This document shows, piece after piece, positions 36,042 to 47,870 of a stretch of DNA of 64,000 nt. Origin of the DNA: Phallus indusiatus (lineage: Eukaryota > Basidiomycota > Agaricomycetes > Phallales > Phallaceae); contig JAQFWX010000029.1 of NCBI GenBank assembly GCA_027605045.1, forward strand, positions 248,001 through 312,000, read 5' to 3'. The notes under the pieces are model-generated. The model worked only from the letters and a program-made list of their open reading frames with translations. It was not told where the DNA came from and made no database searches. Both the position numbers and the translations under genes were made by a program. Every line of letters starts with the position of its first letter. Positions within the stretch are counted from its first letter, which is position 1.

Positions 36042-38464
36042 ACACGATTAACTTACAGAAAGCGTTGTACTAGATGGATCATGCCCAAAGGAATCTGAGA
36101 TCTATTTATTTGGCTCGTTGGTTTCGTTGTTGATTTTATCGTTAGCCAATAGAATCTATTATTTTGAGAAGTGGTGACTCGTGCTTAAAACCCACTAATC
36201 CTTTTGTATTGACTTTTAATGACCGTGGACGACGCATCTAAAATACGTAAGAAACCCCTAGTCGACGGCTTGCACTTCATCCTCGGACTTCCCATGTCTC
36301 ACGACTTGTCGCCGAATTGTTCAACAGCTTGAACCCGATGATCGACTACAACATCACCCTAGATATTGAGCCAGTCTTCTGCTCCAGAAAATTCGTAGAG
36401 TACTTTAATTATTGCTGAGAATATGATCCTTATGCACTGGATATGGCTTCCGGCTCGTATCTATAGATCCTAGGCTCGTCATTATTTTGCGCGATAACAC
36501 GTACATTTTTTCTCGCCCATATTTGGTAGAAGGCTCGGAAAAGCGGATTGAGGTCGATCTATCATCTCAAACTCGACGAAGAGACAGAATCAAAATTGTG
36601 GATGTGGATTGTGAGCATGTTTTGTGACATGACGCGACGCGGCACGCGGTGTCCAAAGCCTGCCGAGACTTGACACGCGTTGAGCCGAGGTCATGTGACG
36701 CAGCCTTGTTTTCAATTTTTAAGCTTTTTACTTTCCCAGTCCAGACTCTGCTTGGACACTGGACCGCGATTTCTAAACCCCCGTATCTGTCATGTCTACA
36801 CTACCCGAGTCTCTTGTCTGTGAGCCGGAATCAATAATTTAAAACATACGGCATCTGAGGTTCCCTTCGATCGCCAGTACGGGGTCTACGTCGCACGGGT
36901 TAAGTGTCTTTCAAATTGAGATAAAATCAACTTTAGCTCTAGGCCACGTAGCACAGAAGTCTATAAGTCACCAATTTCTATGAACTGAATCATTAAACGT
37001 AAACTACCGACACTCGTGGTTACTAGATCTGAAGAAAGCAACGTTCACAAAGCCTGAGGTTGCGGCGTCTACATCGGATATTTTGCTCTATTCATGACTA
37101 AAGATAATTTCTGCCAATGACACTAAAGATTATCCACATGGCTATTCTGCATGTAGCGTGGTGGGGAAGCCATTGTCAGGATAGGAGATGAAAAAAGATG
37201 TCAATCGATCTCCGATAACTTAACCGTCATCATTGACAGCTGATTTTTTTTTCTCTCTCTGCGTCTAGATTCCCAAATTTTTCTGCCTACCCGACACGCG
37301 AAGGAATAAGTGCTATATCGGTCATGAGAATTGAATCATTGGAAATGTGGTCTGAATTTGAATTCCGATGTGCCCAATCATCTCTCCCAGAGGGATTGAA
37401 TGATTAGCTTAGATAATTGTCCATTTCACTGTAAAAAAAAATCAAGGAGGCTGATCTAGATTTGTACATTTTCATCAGTGATGAATTAAAATGACCAATT
37501 TTGGGGTAGTACACAGTGATGAAGCCAAAGCCCAATTTTTATTGTTTTATATCATTGTCCTTTCATTCTATCGAACCGTCTCGTCAGTAATCACGCAGCT
37601 AGAAATTCGAGAAAACAATAATGCAGCGTACCCCGCTTAATTGCGTTGTAATATGAATTGTATTCAGCTACTGCTAGACTCTGTTGAAATTGGAAAGCCT
37701 CCAGATCAAAATGTTATTATAATTGACCCCATCATCAAAACAGGCAGGTTTGACCAATGGTCGCCACTAATATCGGCATCCAGCAGAGCGCGCATCCGTT
37801 CACGTGAGCTTTTCGGTAATTTGGAAAATTGACCCGGATGTGCGAAACCATCCTACCTCCGAGATCTTCACAAAAGATCAAAATTTTACGCTGAATGCTG
37901 ATAAGTTCACCATATGACTGTAAATCCTTATATGTAGTACTATTGAATATCTCATCAATAAAACCAAATCTTGCGAGGACATTCAAGTTGAACATTGGTA
38001 CCGCCGTGCACAATACTACTAGGTTCATGTTTATGCCAAGAGGAGAATTTGATAAAGCTCACATGAAACATAGCTGTGCATCAAAAACAATATTCAATTG
38101 ATGAGGTGATTAAGCCCAATCCGACCATGCATTGACGCTTAAGCTTGCCCTGATCGTCGAGCGATTAATGGTAAGGTCACCTCGAGAAAGTTCAAGTACA
38201 GTACTCGGAAGAACAAAATACGGGTAAACTACAGTCATACGACGCTAGTATCAGTTATCATTTGCCTTAAGCTTATAGAAAGACGTACTGTGATCTGATT
38301 TAATTTATGCCTCAAGCTGTCAATTTCCTGGCCAGAAAAAAAAAACAAAAAAGCCAGATGTATTCGAAATCCGTGTTTAGTTCATTTTGCTTGATGGCGC
38401 AAAAAACTGGCTATGGGACCTGAGGGGTTGAGGTCTGGTGATTGTATGTAACTTCAACTTTGAG

Positions 38465-38518
38465 CCAATGAACGCAGTCGCTCGGGCACTACCTCAATAT
38501 CATGAAACGTATAAAAAA
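38465..38518 (+). promoter_or_regulatory. CCAAT box and TATA box of expansin-like gene B
   Basis: CCAAT at 38465-38469 and TATAAAAAA at 38510-38518, about 95 nt before the start codon at 38613. Conserved in position with gene A although the surrounding DNA has diverged. Confidence 0.65.
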
Positions 38519-38612
38519 GCTTACTTTTTGCCTCAGTATTCCCCCAGACAACAGTGAATTTACTTGTCTACTTTCTTCAATCGACACCTTGTCTAGTCTT
38601 CTAACATTTAAC

Positions 38613-39190
38613 ATGTTCTCCCTTCAATTCACCTCTTTGGTTGCTTTGTTCTGTTCTGCCATGGCTGTTTCAGCGACGCCAATGGTAGCACGCGCAAATG
38701 GAGACCACCACGGAATGTAAGTAAACCGCACTCCCGTAATCGCCAACCCTCCTCACCCGCTTTATCGTTAGCGCCACATTCTTCACTCCCGACGGAGGAC
38801 TCGGAGCTTGTGGCTCCCCAATTCAGAATTCTGACAATGCAGTTGCCTTGAGTGAGTAAATGATGATTGTTGAAGAGTCATGATTACAGACAACATATCT
38901 GACGCGTTATATTTTTTTAGGTACCGGCGAATTCAAATCATCATTATGTGGAGCGACCATAACGGTGACTGACACGTCTAATGGTCGCAGCGTCAGCGGT
39001 GTAGTTGTTCAGGATCTTTGTGAAGGATGCGAATCCATAGATGGTAACAAGAACAACATTGACCTCACATCTGGGGTTTTCCAACAACTCGACAGCCTCA
39101 GCGTCGGAGAAATCAACGGTGTGTCTTTATCATTGAGTCTTATTGGCAGCAATCTAATATGTTATTTCAGTCAACTGGGTGTTTGAATAA
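38613..39190 (+). CDS. Small secreted expansin-like / RlpA-type double-psi beta-barrel protein, copy B
   Basis: Four exons (38613-38716, 38772-38851, 38921-39118, 39171-39190) give 133 codons with exactly the intron positions and phases of copy A. The signal peptide differs (MFSLQFTSLVALFCSAMAVSA) while the barrel is nearly unchanged: GATFFTPDGGLGACGSP, SLCGATITVTDTSNG, DLCEGCESIDG, then VNWVFE at the end. Substitutions are concentrated in the signal peptide, introns and flanks, so the mature protein appears to be under purifying selection. The role is as for copy A: a secreted cell-wall-associated protein, inferred from the family. The two may be expressed differently, because the upstream regions have diverged more than the coding parts. 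Confidence 0.9.
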
Positions 39191-39923
39191 ACGCGATCAA
39201 CATACAGCTGCCTTTGATGGAACGGTCTCAAGGGAATATGAGATTTATTTATATGTTTAACTGGGTTTTTGTTGTGTTGGTTTTATCGTTAGCTGATAGA
39301 ATTTACTACTTTGGAAATTACTGACTTCAAAAACTTGAGCGAAAAAGACACCGGCTCCTTTCTGATCATTCCTAGCAACCAACCGTAAAACGAAAAATCT
39401 GGAATGAATGATAAACCTTGAGTCAATGACTTCAACTTCTTCTAAAATCCTTACCACTGTTTTTTTTTGTTCCCACAGAACCATTTGTTGTCTTCGGAAA
39501 CAATGTAGCAGCATCACTCAAGTTGAGTAAAGCCAGCCTTCCGCTCCAGTAAACCCGCGGAGATCATCGATTATTATTGAGGACTTGATATGCTTTGGAC
39601 TCAGCTTTGTATTCAGAAATTTCAGGGTCATCATTATTTTGTGTGATAACGCATACAATTTGTCTCGCCTAAAAAGAGGCACGGATCAATATCGTTTTGC
39701 GTAGCAACGTGCGGGGAATAACGTCTTCAGAGCCCTACATACCATTGAAGCAGAAATCGACCAATGTATTACGTTCAAAATGGTTCAAGGTAACGAGCTT
39801 CAAGTAATAGAGCCTAAATTAGATTAGACCCGCTTCCGTGTGTTAAATGCTGTCAAGAGTGGGGGTTAATTATGATCCTACCTAAAGCTACCATTATAGA
39901 CACGTCTTATCTAGTTCGACTTC

Positions 39924-41751
39924 TCAATTATATTTTTCTTCGTCCATATCGTCCCAGGGCCAATGCGTCAAAATCTCCACGCGATCCTCCTCCGACTCTG
40001 CCTCCTTCAACAACTTTTCCTTCAACTTCTTGCAACGCCCCACGGCTTGCTCGTAGTATTGTGTGGGAACCCAGCCCTCCGGCCCGAGATCGAAGAAGGA
40101 TTGCAATATCTCGAAATCCCTGTCTGCTTTTTCTTGTACCGCATTCAGCTTCATCGTCTCGTGGACGTCTTCAGCGTCAAAGGTAATCGGACATGGTGTG
40201 TTTCCCGCTGTAAGCATCTTCCATCTCTCTGTTGCTTTTATAAGCGCGACTTTTAGCTCGAGGGTTTCGCCTTCCCATGGATCGCTTGCGTGGGTGAAGA
40301 GGCGACTGCGAAGCACGTACATGAAGTCCGTCATTGCATCGTAATGGAGTTTGTTGTGCTGCTCCGTGTTTTGAATATAGCGGTAATGCACGAGGCGACG
40401 ACGGTACAACTCTTTCACTTGGGCTTGTTCGGTTTCGTCCAGCTCGTTAAAGTCATCGGGTAAGGAAGGTAACGCCATAGACTGCGAGACAGGATCGTGG
40501 TGGTTTTGAAGGCGTTGGGGTACGCCGGCAAGGAGAAACGGAGGCAAGATGGAGGCGTGTTGCCAGCCAGAATCAGAGTCGGAATCGGACGACCTTTGAA
40601 CCATGATATTACTCTGTTGGATGTCTGGATGGCGGATGCAGAATCTATGACCGAGGGCGGGATCCCTAGGCACAATTGACGATGCTATGAGGAGAAAGCG
40701 CTTCAGGTTTTCGATGTGGGCAGAAGGCGATTGTTCTTGGAACTGGTATGCATCCCTCCTCATGCGGCGAAATGGCAAGAGTGGTTGACCAAACTGCTCG
40801 AGATAAGTTAGTTCCTTGCGGGCTCCTGCAGTGAATGCTGCTTCTGCACTTTTATCTATAGTTATCCATTGAGTCATGGGTGTAAAAAAACGGCTAAAAG
40901 CGGCATACACGGTCCCCGGTCAACCTCGAGGTGTGATCTTCTGCCAAACCACATAGGTAGTCTTGTATCTGGACCAACGCAGAAACGTTTGTCCTCAAGC
41001 GGGATAGCTGCCATCTTCTTTTCCAGGTCGTGAGCATAGTAAAGGCTCCCTCCAGCGGGAAAAGAGATCGACATCATTTTAGATTCGAGTTGAACGAGTT
41101 GGCGTAAAATTGAAATAATATCCAATTCCCCCAGCTCCAGCCATACATCAGTGAGGTTTGTACTTTTGATAAACTCCATAAAGATGTACTCGATTTTTGC
41201 CGCGTTCTCTGACACCGGCGAGTATCCGTATACTTGGGGAACAGGCAGCCCAGAGGAACGGAGGAACTCCAATGTGGCCGCTTCGCTGGCCACAGCGTAA
41301 TACTTCGGGATCGTTGCTGGGTACGGAAGACGCGCGATCATTTGAAAGTCGTCGCGCAAGGTGATGAGGAAGGTGCGGTTGAATCCGCCTTCGGCGAGCT
41401 TTGATAAGCCGACGACATCAGCAAAACTTCGACCAACAGACTGAGCTGCTAGTCGACATAGCCCCTCCACGTCGAAAACTAGCTTCCGTTCTGCATGGCG
41501 AAGGGCCTCGTTGAATCTGAATGAATTGAATTACGAATCGGGAATATACGCGAGACTTACGCCCAGCGTCCCGATGTGTAGTCGAAAAGGTCGTGATGAG
41601 AATTTGTCATGATGGAGAAGCGACGACGTGGAACAACATTTGAACGCGTGATAGGAATGAGACCCGTGCACGAGGAGTACAATGAGCACAGTGAGAGTGG
41701 AGCGCGAGCTTTCAGCGCGCCGAAGACGAGCATTGGACGTGAATTTTTCAA
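39924..41751 (-). CDS. APH-fold kinase-like protein (AIM9/FMP29-like, possibly mitochondrial), with one apparent frameshift
   Basis: Exon 1 (41751-41561) reads a basic, Arg-rich presequence-like N-terminus ending PRRRFS and then DYTSGRWA. After a 44-nt intron (41517-41560) exon 2 begins FNEALRHAERKLVFDVEG. The order of motifs matches the aminoglycoside-phosphotransferase-like AIM9 family found on fungal mitochondria: YTSGRW, LAEGGFNRTFLITL (nucleotide loop), MEFI hinge, CIRHPDIQQSNIMV (catalytic loop) and a charged C-terminus. The frame changes near 40908-40918, at a GGGG run, where DRGP must be followed by YAAFSRFFTPMTQW in another frame. One missing base explains this, so it is either a recent frameshift or an assembly error. 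If real, the catalytic loop is lost. The start is uncertain: MTNSHHDLF at 41610 is the alternative. Confidence 0.75.
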
Positions 41752-41828
41752 GCCGCCGTTCCGTGAGTCAAATTCAAGCTCAGATAGTCACACATATTCA
41801 CAACCTATTTATAGAAATTTTCGATGAT

Positions 41829-41932
41829 GTTCTCATCGCAGTTGCATTGCTGTTAGACCGTAATATTCACCAGTACCGCATTCGCCGCACCAAGGGAAAG
41901 GATCAAAAAGAATATGGCCAATATCACTGCAT
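41829..41932 (-). pseudogene. Decayed 5' fragment of an SSP gene (SSP-4 relic)
   Basis: About 100 nt on the minus strand align with the first exon part of the split SSP gene at 62411. The start codon and the hydrophobic signal peptide can be traced up to the first conserved cysteine. A one-base loss at codon 3 makes an immediate TGA, and a one-base gain later shifts the frame again. Homology stops after the cysteine, so the 3' part is gone. It is the other member of the tandem SSP duplication, and the gypsy element lies about 115 nt upstream of it. Confidence 0.75.
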
Positions 41933-42047
41933 TGTCTTGGAAAAGAAGGTTAGTGAATATATGCACATTGCATACCCCTCACGGTAAAACTGAGACCGAC
42001 AAATTTACGAGTTAAGAATGACTTATGGTAACACGTGTGAGGTGACG

Positions 42048-42311
42048 TGTAACGTTTCGTTACAGTTTACGATTAGCCCGGTTCTTACGGACTCACAACA
42101 AACAGTATAAAGCTGTATATTTGCAAGTGCAGGTAAGAAAGGCTGCCGGCGCCTTTACCGTTACGCGGTATTTACTGGTGTGACGGCGCCTATGTACATT
42201 ACATAATACTAGGTACTTGTGCAGACGACGATTGTCTGCATGCAATTGTATATATATACTAATATGTACTATGGGTAATAGTAGTCCGCTGGTCATAGCG
42301 GAACCGTTACA
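42048..42311 (-). repeat. Gypsy 3' LTR (264 bp)
   Basis: Identical to 54800-55063 except for one base seen by eye: ATTGTC here versus ATCGTC there. The change breaks a palindrome (GCAGACGA-CGA-TCGTCTGC) that is perfect in the other LTR. The terminal TGTAACG-TTT-CGTTACA is itself an inverted repeat. Confidence 0.95.
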
Positions 42312-42320
42312 TCCTCCCCC
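42312..42320 (-). other. Gypsy polypurine tract
   Basis: On the coding strand the nine bases GGGGGAGGA directly precede the 3' LTR, the expected position and composition of the plus-strand primer. Confidence 0.8.
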
Positions 42321-43953
42321 GCTGACTTGAGCGTCAAGTCAATACATGATACGACGAGTGAGTCTCAGTCGTCCGCGGTATAATCCATGGCCATCTCAAT
42401 GTCACCTTGAGGGCCCGCTCCTGGTCTATCCAGGACCTCGTATTGATCGGGGTCGATCACGAGTTCTTTCTCAGCGATATCTGCTGGGAGTGGTGCTTTC
42501 GCCGAGGGAGGCGAATTAGCGGTGGACTCCACATAAGGAGTCTCCTTCGAAGGTCCAGCAATAGGAGCTGCAGGGGCGGCGTCACGACGATTGTTGCGAC
42601 GTCGTCTTCGATACTGACGTCCTGGTAACAGCGACGAAACGGTGGGTTGAGATTCTCGCCACTTCACGGCGATGGTATTGCTGTTAGTGTGTGATCGCCA
42701 CCGCTCAAATAGTGGTCCTAATCGAGTTTCGATTAATCGGGTATTCACACAGTTATATCGCAGCATCCCGACAACTTCTTCCTTGGTTGGAATGTTACCC
42801 TGAGGCAGGGTATATGCTCGACGCCATCCTTCGATTATGGATGGGGAGTTATTCACCGTCTTGTCGGCGTTGATGCCAGCGGCGTTGAGCCAGGTGGATA
42901 GCCCAGGCTCGGTACATATCTCCGCTACAATGGGGAATACAGTCTTCCTTGTTTCCCGATTCGGGAATATTTTTCGAAGCCACGCTACGACTTCAACATC
43001 GCTGATATTCAGCGATCCCGATGGTTCAACCCTTATATAAAAGGGTACGGAGGCGGGGTCCTTATACCACGTCTCGTAGAGGCGACCCGTTTCTAGGTCC
43101 ATTTGCCCTTCTGTTGGGTATGGAAAAGCTTCGGGGCACTCCCCGATAGTGAGGCGAGCGTAGTCTCGCTCTTTCTTCTTTCTATTGATGAACATCATGC
43201 CTACATCCCAGGCAAGTCTAATGCGCGCGTGCATTGCAACTTTTTGAGGTGTGTCCAATATGGGTGGTTTCTTCCAGATCTGCTTCCCCTGGAGTACGAA
43301 TGAGGGATCATCCAGTGGACACATCATGTACCACGCGAGTGGGTCGGGAACTGGCCCAGGTACAGGGGTTTTCCCTGCTCGAGACGCTGTGGGGTCGTGG
43401 CCTTGCATAAAAGCGGGCCACGTATCGTGGTACTTGGCCTGGTTGGAGATACGGGGAGTTCCTGGGAACTCAGCGAGGACTTTCTCAGCGAGTTGTCGCC
43501 GAGACAATAATGACTCCTCTTCAGGGTCCAGCCTGTCCATTAGGCCGAAATCGTCCCCAGAATGGGGAGGAACGGGTTGACCGTTGGAGTCGAGTACCGA
43601 CTCGTCATTGTAGGAGTCCGCCCAATCGTGGTCGTCTAGATCATCGTGGTCGTCGTCGTCGTACGCGTCGAATCCTACGGGCCCATGATTCGTGGGGCCC
43701 TTGGCCTCTGACCGAGGTCGTTTCCTAGATGACACAGGCGATGCTGCCTGTGGGGCTTGCTTCAACTTGTCCTCGAGTTCCCGTATACGATCTCGAAGGT
43801 CGTCCTCTCGTCTCTCAACGTCCTTGAGTTCTTGGACGGTCTGGTCGGCGTAGTCGTTAGCGTCTTCGAGGCGCTTTCGTAAATCATCCCACTCTTTTTG
43901 CAGGAACGGGAATGCCTCGAGTAGGCACTCTTTGACGTCTTTCTCGTCAAGAA

Positions 43954-46900
43954 TAAGGCTGTCCACGGGTAATGGCATACCCGGGTTACCCGAACGGGTA
44001 TCCGGGTTTCTACCTGCGGGTAACGGGTACCCGTAACGAGCAATACCCGGGTCAAATTTACCCGCGGATCCGGGTTTCGCTTTTGCAAACAAGCGGGTAA
44101 CCCGCGGGTTTGATATCAGACAGGTTTCAAAAATATTCTATTTCCCAACAGGGTTTTGTGTCTCTGAAGTATTTTACATGGAGTTGTACATAATGTTTCT
44201 AGTCTACCGAGTGCCTCTGTCACCTGTCACAGCGATTGAAATTCTTTATCCTACATTATGCCCGAAGCCTCTAGTGGCAAGCGCAGGCGAAAAGCCAGTA
44301 GCTCCACGACCCAGAAAAGGAAAAAGAAAAACTCTAGGGACCCTACTCCAGCAACGCGAAATCAAACTTCGGATTCGGAAGTTGTTGAAGAAGAAGTTGC
44401 CATCTCAACAGCCACCCGTGCTCTTGCTCAGAACCCAACTATCGAAACTCGATCTACAACCCCAATTCCTATCAGCAGCAGTGATGATGACATTCCCAGT
44501 GATGCATCAGCCAATACAAAGAAGCTCCGTAAGTATTCATCAAATATTAAATTCTTTCGTATATATCCAACCTTCTTATAGTCTGCAAGCGGAAGAATTG
44601 GACATCCGATGTTTATAAACATTTCCACCCGGCTGAATTTCTCCTGGATTCTCATGGAAATCGTGCAAAATCCCGTTCCGGAACCCTTGTCTATAACTTT
44701 AAATGCCGCAAGTAGGTCATTCTATCCTATCCTATCATTCCGGCTTACTTTCTTATTCATCAAATATTTTAGGCACCCTAACAAAATTGTCACTAGGCAC
44801 TGTGACGACGTGTCCACAGGCAATCTCAATCGCCACGTTCGCGAGTGTGACCCTGCTATCTCGCAATCATCTCGAACCATGGCGCGATATTTAGATGGGT
44901 GTACTTACTCAAGACATGCCTTCCGCTACGCTCTTGTGAAATGGATCACGCGATGCAACCGGCCTTATTCTATTGTTCAAGATCCTGAATTAATAGAGCT
45001 TTTCCGAATGTTACTAGCCTCAGTTGAAGTGCCGTCAAGACAATCCGTCGCACGAGACATCGATTTATTGCATAAACTTACCAAAACCAAAGTCTTGGAA
45101 TTGTTCCAAGTAAGTTTTTATTTGATTTTCATGTGATCCGGTCTGATGTTTCTGTAGAATCATCGCGGTACGATTCATATTGCGCTTGATGCGTGGACGT
45201 CCCGCAAAGCTTCAAGCTACTTGGCTTTGACAATACATTGGGTTGATATGAAGACAGCCACAATGCACCACCTTATACTGGATTTTGTTAGGTATATAAA
45301 TCCCATTCTATTCGATCACAGCTGTGCTAATCCGTCAAATACAGAGCGTCATACTCCCATACTGGTCAGAACCTCGCCCGTCAAGTTTTTGAGATTTTGA
45401 AGAGCTATGAGCTACTTGAAAAGGTATTTTTATTAACAATATTCCTTAAACAATACTGACGTTGCAATAGATACTTTGTATAACGTGCGACAATGCCTCA
45501 AATAACGATACGCTCGTTGATGAACTTGTCAACAAGATTCCGCAGTGGAGCGGACACCAGACTCGAATCCGCTGTATAAGTCACGTTATCAGCTTAACGG
45601 AAAAGGTATGAAATTGATTTCTATTCATTTTAGTTGATACTTAAACATTGGGACAGGCTATTCTACGGGTTTTTTTGCCCGACAAGAGGAAGATCACACA
45701 TGAAGATCAGACGAGACTCCAGGAATTGGATGTCAACGATGTCGAAGAGGCTTTGGAAAAGGAAGCAGAAGAAGAAGCAGAAGCAGAAGAAGACGCAGAA
45801 AAAGCAGAAGCAGAAGAAGCAGAAGATTTTGATGACGTGGATTATGCCCGGGATGTAGCCATGGAAGCGTTGGTTGATGAAGTGGAACAGGATGTTGAGG
45901 TAACCCTGGGCCCACTGGATGAATTTGAACGGCGGGAAGCTATGTTTACATTGAAGAAAGTAAGTTATTATTCGTCTAATGCCTTCTATATACATTGATT
46001 CTTTACTATTTAGGTCACCGGCTTCGCTGTAGCTTTAGGACGGTCCGATACGAAACGGGCTGCACTGGCCGAGTGTTGCAAGAGCGAGAACCTCCCACCC
46101 CTTGCGCCTGTCAAAGCTGTCATTACAAGATGGAATACGCATGTCGAGGCGATGGAACGGCACCTTCGTAACCGGCCAGCCATTGACAAACTATGTATCA
46201 GCGCCCGGTATGACCATCTCAAGCTGGAAAGATACCATTTGCGCACAGCGGAGTGGCGGATTATTGAAGAGCTTCAGCCACTTCTTAAGGTATGTCAATG
46301 TCATAGACAATATTTAGTTGATTCAGATGCTCATTTTGTTCATTGTTAGGCTTTCAAGGTTGCTACTGAAAAGATGTCTCATACAGATATACCGCTCATT
46401 CACCAAGTAATCCCAACAATCGATTATCTACGCGAACACCTAGATAAAATTATCGAGGACGAAACTCTGCATGCCGCCGTCCGTCATGCTGCAAAAAACA
46501 GCACTGTTTTATTAGACAAGTATTATAGTCTTTCGGACTTAAGTGAAGTTTATCGTATCGCAATGTGTATGTCTTTTATTCTACGATCAATTATTGATAC
46601 TCAAGTGGGTGTTTCAGTATTTCATCCTAGATACAAAGGCCACTACTTCAAGCAAAAGGGATGGCCGGCGGCTTGGATTGCCACTGCCATGGGCCTTGCC
46701 CGTACGGTTTGGAAGGAGAGATACCTTCCAAAGATGATGGAGGAATCAGCATCTAAGGCACCAGTAAGTTTTCAGCTGACTTTCACTATTGTCATACAAT
46801 TCATCTTATTTTTACAGGCTACTTTTGATGAGATTGAATCATGGGACACAGCCCCAGTGCAGGTGCAAGGTTCTGACCCGTTGGAGTTGTACCTGTCAAC

Positions 46901-47503
46901 TGCAACAGTTTCAGACTGCCGGGATCCTCTAGCATACTGGCATGCACAAGCACAAGGTGGTCTTTTTCCGGTAGCTTTAGCAGAAATGGCATTTGATTAT
47001 CTCGGAGCACCCGGTAAGTCTTATTTCAAACAATTAGATTTAATTTCTTATTATTCATTTCAATAGCGAGCTCAACAGATGTCGAGCGGGTATTCTCGCT
47101 AAGCGGCCGAGTTGTCTCCCCATTGCGTACCGGTCTTACTGACAGTCATATTCGTCACACGGTTCTCCTCAACTCTTGGCTCAATGTCCCCGGGTTAGGA
47201 GATGAAGAAAACTTCAAAGAAATTCTTATGAAGGGTTGGAAGAGGGGAAAAATAAATAATATTTATGTATATACACTATTTACAAGTAATAAGTAGAAAT
47301 TTTGAACGAAAAAAGACTATGAGACCCGGGTACCCACGGATCCTACCCGGGTTTGAGCATAACATCTGTTACCCGGGTACCTGCACACGGGTTACCCGTA
47401 CCCGCCAGGTATTTACCCGCGGATCCAGGTTCCACTTTGAGAGCAGGTCATTACCCGCGGGTAGGTACCCGCACCCGCGGGTAATTACCCGTGGACAGCC
47501 TTA
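43954..47503 (+). mobile_element. Autonomous hAT transposon, structurally intact (3550 bp)
   Basis: Terminal inverted repeats TAAGGCTGTCCACGGGTAAT are perfect over 20 bp. The 8-bp target duplication GTCAAGAA is exact at 43946-43953 and 47504-47511. About 300 nt at the left and 200 nt at the right are rich in CGGGTA/TACCCG words, likely transposase binding sites. Between them is one transposase gene with all exons in frame. Inserted in the third ORF of the gypsy element. Confidence 0.97.
44258..47296 (+). CDS. hAT-superfamily transposase, 834 aa, 11 exons
   Basis: Exons 44258-44528, 44582-44711, 44773-45109, 45158-45291, 45345-45423, 45471-45605, 45657-45959, 46014-46289, 46350-46763, 46818-47013 and 47067-47296 join without a stop to 834 codons. 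The N-terminus is basic and probably nuclear (GKRRRKAS...KRKKKN). A BED-like zinc finger follows (KCRKHPNKIV ... NLNRHVREC). The catalytic region has IALDAWTSRKASSYLAL, carrying the first Asp, and ITCDNASNNDTLVDEL, carrying the second. An acidic run (about residues 375-405) is inserted between conserved blocks. The C-terminal dimerisation domain is typical: DPLAYWHAQA, FPVALAEMAFDYL, SSTDVERVFSLSGRVVSP. The enzyme would cut and rejoin its own ends and probably those of the 341-bp MITEs. Confidence 0.94.
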
Positions 47504-47511
47504 GTCAAGAA

Positions 47512-47870
47512 CAATGGTACGCTTGCTTGCAGCGGTACTAATGTGCGAGATATACTCATCGCAGTGGGTACATTTCCCACTTTCGTGGGTGATGGCTACG
47601 CAGCCAGGCATGGAATCCATACTCCATTCTTTTTGTGCTTCAAGCAACGCTTGCTTGATATCGTCAAATCGTCCCTTGCGGGTCGAGGGCTTCGTAGATG
47701 AAGAGGTAGGTCGTGAAGGTTCTGCAGACATCGTTGACGGTGCTCAGGTGGCTGAGGCGGGGTCGTAAGAAAGAGTATTTATTTACTCTTGTATCAGAGT
47801 AGCGCCCGAGTAGGATTTTCTCGTGGCTGCTGTGCCGCCGGGGGCACGGGGCAGATCTGCTTGCAGATCC
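47512..47870. other. Spacer between gypsy pol and the third ORF
   Basis: Past the N-terminal part of the third ORF (47731), about 140 nt separate it from the pol stop at 47871. On the coding strand this spacer contains a GC-rich inverted stretch (GGATCTGCAAGCAGATC, about 47852-47868). How the third ORF would be translated (subgenomic RNA, splicing or re-initiation) is not evident. Confidence 0.5.

Larger units (their letters stand above)
33610..36596 (+). repeat. Tandem segmental duplication, unit 1 (expansin-like gene A)
   Basis: About 3 kb that recurs directly downstream as 36597-39690. Matching anchors include GTGGATGTGGATTGTGAGCA near 33621/36599, the run around CACATCGGATATTTT near 34075/37073, the promoter and gene, and the 3' flank up to a CATTATTTTGCGCGATAAC-like stretch near 36479/39632. 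The copies differ by many substitutions and small indels, so the duplication is not recent. Confidence 0.85.
36597..39690 (+). repeat. Tandem segmental duplication, unit 2 (expansin-like gene B)
   Basis: Direct second copy of the unit at 33610-36596, with the same order of anchors: the GTGGATTGTGAGCATG stretch, a non-coding 2-kb upstream region, the CCAAT/TATA pair, the four-exon gene and the 3' flank. No further copy follows; the next gene is unrelated. Confidence 0.85.
42365..47731 (-). pseudogene. Gypsy third ORF (602 codons), split by the autonomous hAT element
   Basis: On the minus strand a frame starts at 47731 (MSAEPSRPTSSSTKPSTRKG), is cut at 47504 by the hAT insertion and resumes at 43953 as DEKDVKECLLEAFPF, ending at 42365. 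Taking out the hAT and one target copy leaves a continuous 602-codon frame. It lies downstream of pol and inside the LTRs, where env-like or accessory genes sit. The product has a coiled-coil/charged region (EWDDLRKRLEDANDYADQ...), an acidic DDDDHDDLDDHDW stretch, a central part that looks globular (DPLAWYMMCPLDDPSF, EGWRRAYTLPQGNIPTKEEV) and an Arg-rich patch (RRRRRNNRR). No signal peptide or membrane helix is seen, so it is not env. I do not recognise the family; an accessory nucleic-acid-binding or packaging protein is a guess. Confidence 0.75.

Noticed and set aside
45663..45995. Hydrophobic Phe/Cys/Leu-rich frame antisense to the hAT transposase
   Set aside because: It is the complement of the acidic Glu/Ala/Lys-rich stretch of the transposase, so it is a shadow.
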